A DNA stretch of 64,000 nucleotides. It comes from Thiolapillus brandeum. GTDB lineage: Bacteria > Pseudomonadota > Gammaproteobacteria > Chromatiales > Chromatiaceae. Each line of letters begins with the position of its first letter. Position 1 is the stretch's first letter. The notes beneath the pieces were generated by a model, which saw only the letters and a program-made list of their open reading frames with translations, was not told where the DNA came from and did not search any database. Both the position numbers and the translations under genes were made by a program. Location: positions 1,612,001 through 1,676,000 of the forward strand of contig NZ_AP012273.1 in assembly GCF_000828615.1 (NCBI RefSeq). Direction: 5' to 3'. Shown piece by piece: positions 19,537 through 24,848 of the stretch.

Positions 19537-19983
19537 TCAATGATAGTCGGTGATCTCCACGTCGAAGGCGTGACCTCTATCCCAGCGAAAACAAATCCGC
19601 CATTGATCGTTGATGCGGATGCTCCACTGTCCCGCCCGGTTGCCCTGGAGTGGCTCCAGGCGATTGCCGGGCGGAACTTTAACAGGATGTTGAAAAAGCC
19701 CTTCCATGGGCTTTTTCAACTCGGAAAGACAAAAATGTGATTTTGTCTTTCCTCCATTTTCAATGACTGATGGCCATTGAAAATGGCCGCACATCCTTGT
19801 GCGGCAATCAGGCTGCCGAAAAATGGTGTTTTTCAACAGCCTTTTAAGGTTTTCCAGATCGACGGCTGCATCCAGCATGCGCAGTTTGTCGAATGCCCGG
19901 AGCTGAATCTGGGGCGGGAGCTTCCTGATCCGTCTGCCCTCGAAAAGCGTGGCGGTCACCTTGTTGCGGAAACTCTTGATCAT
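19537..19983 (-). CDS. higB: HigB-type toxin carrying an in-frame 55-residue insertion
   Basis: HigB toxins are RelE/ParE-fold ribosome-dependent mRNA endonucleases of about 92 residues. The flanks match the family: MIKSFRNKVTATLFEGRRIR and KLPPQIQLRAFDKLRMLDAA at the N-terminus, VPPGNRLEPLQGNRAGQWSI and RINDQWRICFRW at the C-terminus. Between LENLK and VPPGN lie 55 extra residues, encoded by a 160-bp MITE-like element plus its 5-bp duplication, with no stop and no frameshift, giving 148 residues. ATG at 19983 fits homologues; the TTG at 19989 is less likely. Activity of the enlarged toxin is uncertain: the insertion falls before the catalytic strands, possibly in a loop. Confidence 0.88.
   Translation of the reverse strand: MIKSFRNKVTATLFEGRRIRKLPPQIQLRAFDKLRMLDAAVDLENLKRLLKNTIFRQPDCRTRMCGHFQWPSVIENGGKTKSHFCLSELKKPMEGLFQHPVKVPPGNRLEPLQGNRAGQWSIRINDQWRICFRWDRGHAFDVEITDYH
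19678..19847. mobile_element. MITE-like element, copy 1, inserted in higB
   Basis: A 160-bp element at 19683-19842 flanked by the 5-bp duplication TTTAA (19678-19682 and 19843-19847). The ends form an imperfect terminal inverted repeat, CAGGATGTTGAAAAA against AGGCTGTTGAAAAA. The interior is a chain of hairpins: GAAAAAGCCC/GGGCTTTTTC, GACAAAA/TTTTGTC, CCATTTTCAATG/CATTGAAAATGG, CCGCAC/GTGCGG, and GAAAAA/TTTTTC. It has no transposase gene, so mobilisation would need one in trans. A near-identical copy lies at 38453-38604 and a short one at 39844-39905. Confidence 0.9.
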
Positions 19984-19988
19984 CGACA

Positions 19989-20017
19989 AGGATAGTACGC
20001 GATACGTAACACGTCAA
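19989..20017 (-). promoter_or_regulatory. Predicted internal promoter and operator for higBA
   Basis: On the minus strand: -35 TTGACG (20012-20017), 17-bp spacer, -10 TATCCT (19989-19994), just upstream of the higB ATG at 19983. The transcript would be nearly leaderless. The small palindrome ACGTAACACGT (20004-20014) overlaps the -35 end and is a plausible HigA operator. It would also give cas1-cas2 an expression route independent of the cse1 promoter. Confidence 0.5.
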
Positions 20018-20018
20018 A

Positions 20019-20705
20019 TCAGGCACGCCGCACCAGCATCAACCCGCAGCCGAAGGCCTTGGCGCGCCCCATGCCCTTCATCATTTGCTCCATGAATCGG
20101 TCCGTGTCAGTCACCGTCAGCGTCCCGAAAACATCGATACTGGTGAATTGACGCAGATTGTCATCTCCCGGTTTTCTGACCTTGTGGTGGCTGTGGTTGG
20201 CGACGAGTAATTCAGAAACCTCGAAGCCGTGCTGCTCGCCTTGGCGCTGCATCCATTCCTCGGCGGCTTCCTGGTGAATCACCGATGGCGGTGGCCGGTC
20301 CGCTGGATCGGGGCAGCGGGCCTTGTACTCGTCCACCTTGGCCTCGATGATGTCGCGGCGTAACCGCCGCTTGCTGTTGTCGCCCGCCTTGCGGGTGATC
20401 ACGGCATTGGCGCGCAGCTCGAACCGCAGCTGGTCTCCGGCTTGCAGGTGTGGTTCGAAGGATTTTGTTTCGACGGTGAGATAACTGTTCCCGGCCTTCG
20501 GTTGGCGCGCGGACAACAGATAATAGAACGGCGGTTTGCCGGGTCGATCTTCGCGCCGGTAGAGAAAATCGCGCGTCTGATCCGGTGGATTGTCGAACAA
20601 ATCCCAGATCATCTGATGCTCACGGAACGGGTTGGCGACCACGCCCTTGCGGCATTGAGCGCGGATGCCTTCGGGTGTAAAGCGAATACGGCTCAGATAC
20701 ATCAT
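20019..20705 (-). CDS. cas6e: Cas6e (CasE) crRNA-processing endoribonuclease
   Basis: Cleaves the repeat hairpin to make mature crRNA and stays bound to its 3' end in the Cascade complex. The 228-residue product has the double ferredoxin-like Cas6e pattern: N-terminal MYLSRIRFTP and NPFREHQMIWDLFDNPPDQT, then FLYRRED. The C-terminal glycine-rich loop is GMGRAKAFGCGLMLVRR, and basic residues with histidines (ANHSHHKVRK) lie in the RNA-binding region. It overlaps cas5e by an ATGA junction. Downstream the operon continues after 35 bp into higB rather than directly into cas1. Confidence 0.97.
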   Translation of the reverse strand: MMYLSRIRFTPEGIRAQCRKGVVANPFREHQMIWDLFDNPPDQTRDFLYRREDRPGKPPFYYLLSARQPKAGNSYLTVETKSFEPHLQAGDQLRFELRANAVITRKAGDNSKRRLRRDIIEAKVDEYKARCPDPADRPPPSVIHQEAAEEWMQRQGEQHGFEVSELLVANHSHHKVRKPGDDNLRQFTSIDVFGTLTVTDTDRFMEQMMKGMGRAKAFGCGLMLVRRA

Positions 20706-21412
20706 TCACCTCCCAAAAAGACGTATTCGTCACGTGGTGCAAATTGCCAGCGGCGGCGGCTGAGAGGTTGATCGTGACGTGGCGCGCGGTAGTCGTGGCG
20801 CATGCCGGTGTTCATGCCCGCCTCCCAGTAGTATCGTGGAGTGCCGGTTTGCAGGCGAGCCAACACCGGCGCAATGCAATAACTGTCCAGCGCTGAGCGC
20901 AGATCCGGAGCCGCTATGACTTCAGGATCCAATGGTGCGGCGGGCGGACAGGATTTGCGGCCTAGATAGAGCGGAAAGACCGGCTCCAGCAGGGCGTCAG
21001 CCAAACGCTCCACGCCATAGTCAGCATCGCTGGAGAGGGCGGCGACCAGACACAGGGCGTCTTGCCGATAGCTGCGGAACGACAGCATGGTGCCGAGTTT
21101 GGGCTCGCGCAGCTCGTCACGGCGGGTTTTAAGATGCTGTTGCTTGCGCGCGCCGGGCGGTACCTGAATGGTATGGAAGTCACGCAGCATCAGCCCCGGA
21201 GAAAACAGCTTGATGCCAAAGCGGCAGGCATCGCGTAGTTGCGCGTGGGCTTGTTCCTGCTCCCGTTTCAGACCCAGCGCGGCAGCCAGCAGGCCGAGGA
21301 GCGCAGAGCGACCGGGATGGTCATTCGTGGGGCGTTCCTGTCCCACCGCCTGCCCACCCCAGGCCGCGAGCGGCGCGTAGAGTTGGAATACCAGATAGTC
21401 GTCCATGGTCAT
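20702..21412 (-). CDS. cas5e: Cas5e (CasD) Cascade subunit
   Basis: Cascade subunit that caps the crRNA 5' handle. From ATG at 21412 the product is 236 residues and starts MTMDDYLVFQLYAPLAAWGG, a typical Cas5e N-terminus, followed by DHPGRSALLGLLAAALGLKR. The start is set by the ATGA overlap with the cas7e stop; the frame is open further upstream, but that would only overlap cas7e. The middle region REPKLGTMLSFRSYRQDALC and the C-terminal YYWEAGMNTGM are also family-like. Confidence 0.97.
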   Translation of the reverse strand: MTMDDYLVFQLYAPLAAWGGQAVGQERPTNDHPGRSALLGLLAAALGLKREQEQAHAQLRDACRFGIKLFSPGLMLRDFHTIQVPPGARKQQHLKTRRDELREPKLGTMLSFRSYRQDALCLVAALSSDADYGVERLADALLEPVFPLYLGRKSCPPAAPLDPEVIAAPDLRSALDSYCIAPVLARLQTGTPRYYWEAGMNTGMRHDYRAPRHDQPLSRRRWQFAPRDEYVFLGGE

Positions 21413-22443
21413 GCCTTCACAAAGTCGATGATGTCCTGCAGGCTGCCTTCGCCGGTCTGTGCATTCAGGCTGCACCGTTGATCGGCACAGTCGCCGTAAA
21501 CCTTGTCGAAGTTGTCACGTTGTTGCTCCAGGCGCTGGATCGCTGTACCGAGCAGGTCGCCGCCTCGCACCGCCTGAAGAAAGGCCACGGAGAGGCTGCG
21601 TGGCTGCTGGCTGCCCTTCTCCGCCAGCAGGTAGGAGGTGTAGGCACGGGAGGCAAAGCTGTTCTGCTTGCCGGTGGGGGCCACTTTGGCGGCGGCCTCG
21701 ACCAGCGCTGCGATGGCCTGTTGGGCCAGTTCCTCGTCGCCTTGCAGGTTCTCCACCAGCCGGTCGCGGTCGATGCAGATGTATTGATAGAAGATGCCGG
21801 AGCTGAAACCGGCATCGCCCATGTGGCCCGCGCCCGCGTCTTCCTCATGGGTATTGAGGTCATCCACGGCGGTGAAAAAGTCATCCTCGATTTTCACCTG
21901 ATTGACGGTGATGGCGTGGGCAACCTGGGTCGCCGCCTCGACGTTGTAGGCAGGGCTGGATGCCAGCATGCGACCAAACAGGGCGATATCAACGGCCTTG
22001 GGGTTCTTGCGCAACAGATTCAGCTCTTCCTTTTCCGGCGCACGGTCTTCGTTGGCTAGGGTATCGACCAGATTCTCGACGGCTTGCCTCTCTTCCGGCG
22101 ATACATGGGCCAGCTGTTCGATCTCGAAGGAATCCTTTTTCAGCTTGCCGAAAACACCGGCGATTTCGGCGGCCCATTTCTTCGCCTTGCTTTCCGATAC
22201 GCCTTTTTCGATTAAGCCTTCGAACACCTGCTCGCCCAGGCGTTTGGTCCGTGTACCCCGAAAATCGGCCAGGGCCGATTCGAAGTGTTCCGAGGTGCGC
22301 CAGGCGCGTTTCAGGCTTTGCGAGGAAATGCGCAACCGCTCCGTTCCGCCAACGATGGCGGTCTTGGGACGCCCCAGGTCGTCGCGGTTGAGGTTGGATG
22401 GTGGGTAAGCGGTCAGCATGTGTAGCTGGATGAATTGCGTCAT
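21409..22443 (-). CDS. cas7e: Cas7e (CasC/Cse4) Cascade backbone subunit
   Basis: Forms the six-subunit backbone along the crRNA spacer. The 344-residue product starts with TQFIQLHMLTAYPPSNLNRD and DLGRPKTAIVGGTERLRISS, the diagnostic Cas7e N-terminus. AAATQVAHAITVNQVKIEDD, then FFTAVDDL and GDAGFSSGIFYQY, match the thumb and fold regions. It is translated 22 bp after cse2 and overlaps cas5e. Confidence 0.97.
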   Translation of the reverse strand: MTQFIQLHMLTAYPPSNLNRDDLGRPKTAIVGGTERLRISSQSLKRAWRTSEHFESALADFRGTRTKRLGEQVFEGLIEKGVSESKAKKWAAEIAGVFGKLKKDSFEIEQLAHVSPEERQAVENLVDTLANEDRAPEKEELNLLRKNPKAVDIALFGRMLASSPAYNVEAATQVAHAITVNQVKIEDDFFTAVDDLNTHEEDAGAGHMGDAGFSSGIFYQYICIDRDRLVENLQGDEELAQQAIAALVEAAAKVAPTGKQNSFASRAYTSYLLAEKGSQQPRSLSVAFLQAVRGGDLLGTAIQRLEQQRDNFDKVYGDCADQRCSLNAQTGEGSLQDIIDFVKA

Positions 22444-22465
22444 GATTTTCTCCTTGTGAACGGGG

Positions 22466-23002
22466 TCAGGCGTTGTTCAGGGATTGGGGTTCGTAATAGG
22501 CACGGGCGAGGCGGTATTGCCACTGGTGTACGCCTGTGTAGCTGTCCGGCCATTGCCGCTGAGCCTGCCAGTGCAGGGTCTCATCGGCCAGTTGCACGGG
22601 ATCGGCGGTCTTGTTCAGTTGCATCACCGCGCGGCGCAGATTCTGGAACAGGTCTTCCGGCGTATTGGACGCCAGCAGACGCTGAAAGCGCAGTTCGCTG
22701 AATACGGGCGTATCACCACCTGGATCCCTCGGGTTGCCGAGCAACCGGGCGGTGGGGCGCTCGTCCCTGTTTTCCACCCAGGCCAGAATGCCTGCGACCA
22801 GTGCCAGGGCTTCCGGTGGTTGCTTGCGCAGGGCGCCCTGCCGGCACAGCCGGTAATAGGCCGGTTGCAGCATGATCTCGTCCCGGCTGTCGCAACGCCG
22901 CAGCCGGGCGCGGTCGCCGCGCTGGTTCTCATGGTGCAGCCAGGCATGCCATTCAGTGATGGCCTGCTGGCTGTCCGGGTCTCGCAGTCTTTGCAGATTC
23001 AT
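22466..23002 (-). CDS. cse2: Cse2 (CasB) Cascade small subunit
   Basis: The small subunit, present as a dimer in the belly of Cascade, which stabilises the R-loop. The 178-residue product is helical and basic, as expected: WHAWLHHENQRGDRARLRRC (residues about 18-37) and the C-terminal PVQLADETLHWQAQRQWPDS, then YTGVHQWQYRLARAYY. It starts 14 bp after the cse1 stop and precedes cas7e. Confidence 0.95.
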   Translation of the reverse strand: MNLQRLRDPDSQQAITEWHAWLHHENQRGDRARLRRCDSRDEIMLQPAYYRLCRQGALRKQPPEALALVAGILAWVENRDERPTARLLGNPRDPGGDTPVFSELRFQRLLASNTPEDLFQNLRRAVMQLNKTADPVQLADETLHWQAQRQWPDSYTGVHQWQYRLARAYYEPQSLNNA

Positions 23003-23016
23003 GTTTCCTCCGTGGG

Positions 23017-24594
23017 TCAGGCGGCCAGTGCCTTCATTACCCGGCTGCCGTTGAGGTGGTGGTTCAGTCCGCCCTTGCCATCGCGCGCCTGGACCACGCG
23101 CTTGAGATCGCCGTCTTCATTCAGGCTGGACAGGGCATACTGGTCGAACAGCTCGCGGGCCTGCCGTTTGAGGATATTGGCCCAGCGTTGCAGGGCTTCG
23201 TCGATGGCCTCTGCGTTGTCACCGGCGGCGATCAATTCGTGCAGACCACCATAGAAACCGGGTTCGGTGGCTGACCAGAAATTGGCGTCGATGAAGGAAA
23301 GATCCCCCTTGGCGTCCTTGGGGCGATCGAACCAGGCGCTCTTCAAGGCCGACTTGAGCATTTTCAGGGCATCACTGGCAGCCTCGATCATCTTTTTTGC
23401 CAGTTCCACGACATCTTCACGCTGTTCCTGTTCCAGGTTGAACAACGGCATCTCAGCCTCGTACCAGCAGCGCGCCTTCATGTTGTCCATGTCGTAGCCA
23501 AAGGCCCACAGGCGTGGCTCGAAGTCCAGCTCGCTGATCCGGCGCTGGCGGTCTTCATAACGCCGCACCGACAGCGCGGGGGTCCGTGTGAGCTTGCCCT
23601 GTTGGGCAGTCACGGCCAGTCCGAGCCAGTGGCGGTAACCCAGCCCGCCCGGCTGCGCCTTGATGGACAACGGTTCCTTGTCGCCCTCGAATACATAGGG
23701 CGTAAGGGGGTGTTGCCAATGTCCGGAATAGTTGATCCCGTAGTTCCTGGTGTGAAAGCCCGTCACCAATCCGGTTGACAGCTCTCCGGTCAGGTCGCAT
23801 TGACCTTGCTCTTCCGGGAAATGCAGGCGGATACGCCGCGGCATGCACCAGTACACCTGCAGCGGATGGGCCTGTTCAGGATAGGTTTCCGTCCCCTTCT
23901 TCTCGCTGGTTCGGGTTAGGGCCAGCCAGGGAAAGATGCGCTCCGGGGAAGTGTCTTGTGTGTCACCGGCAAGCTCGGCCATTTCGTCCCGGGTGAGGAC
24001 ATTCAGCCACAGTCGCTTCCAGAGGGTATCCTCTTCGCCACCTTCCGGCGGCAGAATCAGTGTCGTCAGCGGCCCGCCGCCCCGTACCGAAACGCGGTGC
24101 CCGACGCCGCCGGAAGGCGCATTGATCTGTAGCGTGAACAGAGCAAGGATGGCGGAAATGGGTGAAAGCTGGTTGATTCGGCCCCGTTTGACGAAGTGGT
24201 CCTGATTGTCCTTCAGCGTTTTTCCACCGGGTGCGTCGATGAAAAGCGCAGCGATTTCCTTGTCTTCTCCCTCGTCCAGCGTGAGGTCCTGCATGAAGGC
24301 AGGTTCGCCTATGGGGGCGTCGATATTGAAAGCGGGCAGCCAGGGCTCGAACGCATTCTGCAAGGCTGCTGCGTCGGGCGGGCTGCTCCAGTAATGCCGC
24401 CAGGTTTTGAGGTCTTTGGGAGCAAAGGCGGTTTGCAACAGGCCGATCAACAACTGGTAGATGGCACCGCGGAAATCGGCGCGGGGGGCAACGATGTCGG
24501 TGATGTCGGAAGTGGCGATGTCATGAGGACTGATTTCCCGACGCTCACCGTCGCGGCAAGCCACTTCAATCCATGGATGTGTCAGCAGATTCAT
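23017..24594 (-). CDS. cse1: Cse1 (CasA/Cas8e) Cascade large subunit
   Basis: The large subunit that recognises the PAM and recruits Cas3. From ATG at 24594 the product is 525 residues and begins MNLLTHPWIEV, the classic Cse1 start, with GGAG 7 bp upstream. An upstream in-frame start at 24627 lacks this support. The glycine-rich region (INAPSGGVGHRVSVRGGGPL) near residue 165-185 corresponds to the L1/PAM loop zone, and the C-terminal four-helix bundle covers about 390-525. It is the first gene after the regulatory intergenic region, with its own predicted promoter at 24711-24740. Confidence 0.97.
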   Translation of the reverse strand: MNLLTHPWIEVACRDGERREISPHDIATSDITDIVAPRADFRGAIYQLLIGLLQTAFAPKDLKTWRHYWSSPPDAAALQNAFEPWLPAFNIDAPIGEPAFMQDLTLDEGEDKEIAALFIDAPGGKTLKDNQDHFVKRGRINQLSPISAILALFTLQINAPSGGVGHRVSVRGGGPLTTLILPPEGGEEDTLWKRLWLNVLTRDEMAELAGDTQDTSPERIFPWLALTRTSEKKGTETYPEQAHPLQVYWCMPRRIRLHFPEEQGQCDLTGELSTGLVTGFHTRNYGINYSGHWQHPLTPYVFEGDKEPLSIKAQPGGLGYRHWLGLAVTAQQGKLTRTPALSVRRYEDRQRRISELDFEPRLWAFGYDMDNMKARCWYEAEMPLFNLEQEQREDVVELAKKMIEAASDALKMLKSALKSAWFDRPKDAKGDLSFIDANFWSATEPGFYGGLHELIAAGDNAEAIDEALQRWANILKRQARELFDQYALSSLNEDGDLKRVVQARDGKGGLNHHLNGSRVMKALAA

Positions 24595-24689
24595 GGTGGT
24601 CTCCAGAAGTCTCAATATCGATCTCAACGCGTAGCCAGCGCCCCAATTTCAAAAAGATTCGAACAACAAAATTGCGCATTTCATGATCC

Positions 24690-24708
24690 ATGAAAACCCG
24701 GTTTTCAT
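24690..24708. promoter_or_regulatory. Operator-like palindrome at the predicted cse1 start site
   Basis: ATGAAAACC-C-GGTTTTCAT: 9-bp perfect arms around one base, centred on the predicted transcription start of the cse1 promoter (about 24703). The position would suit a dimeric repressor. The overlapping smaller palindrome TCATG-ATC-CATGA lies at 24681-24693. Confidence 0.6.
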
Positions 24709-24710
24709 AA

Positions 24711-24740
24711 ATCATAAGTTTTGGGCTGGTTGACAGTCAA
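24711..24740 (-). promoter_or_regulatory. Predicted cse1 operon promoter
   Basis: On the minus strand: -35 TTGACT (24735-24740), 18-bp spacer, -10 TATGAT (24711-24716), both 5 of 6 to consensus. It gives a leader of about 110 nt before the cse1 ATG. The -35 lies in the palindrome TTGACAGTCAA shared with a divergent promoter. Confidence 0.7.
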
Positions 24741-24758
24741 GGCATTATTCTCCAAAAT
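24730..24758 (+). promoter_or_regulatory. Predicted divergent promoter for an antisense CRISPR-like RNA
   Basis: On the plus strand: -35 TTGACA (24730-24735, perfect), 17-bp spacer, -10 CAAAAT (24753-24758, 4 of 6). The start would be near 24765, just before the first degenerate repeat, so the RNA runs toward the 3' end of cas3 on the opposite strand. Confidence 0.6.
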
Positions 24759-24771
24759 AGCCAGCACCTCA

Positions 24772-24848
24772 GCTTTCCCTACGTTGTGGGGATGAACCTT
24801 TTTGAGCTGGGTGCGAAATAGGCTCCCCACCATTGTGGGGCTGATCAG
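24772..24848 (+). ncRNA. Candidate CreR/CreA-like RNA: two degenerate repeats around a short spacer
   Basis: The first degenerate repeat (24772-24799) matches 22 of 29 positions of the transcribed array repeat with one gap, including an unbroken GTGGGGATGAACC, so the Cas6e cut site and 5' handle are kept except for the last, PAM-derived base. Its stem is CCCTAC/GTGGGG with a G-U pair. The second (24820-24848) matches 19 of 29 and keeps CCCCAC/GTGGGG; it overlaps the cas3 stop. About 20 nt lie between them (TTTTGAGCTGGGTGCGAAAT). Both sit in plus orientation, opposite to the array and cas genes. The class assignment is inference by analogy with CRISPR-like regulatory RNAs in other type I loci. 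Confidence 0.5.

Noticed and set aside
24594-24691. 41-codon upstream frame (MDHEMRNFVVRIFLKLGRWL...) in the cse1 leader, a possible small toxic peptide
   Set aside because: It has no ribosome site, starts about 12 nt from the predicted transcript start, and runs into cse1 in another frame. Attractive as a CreT-like partner, but unsupported.
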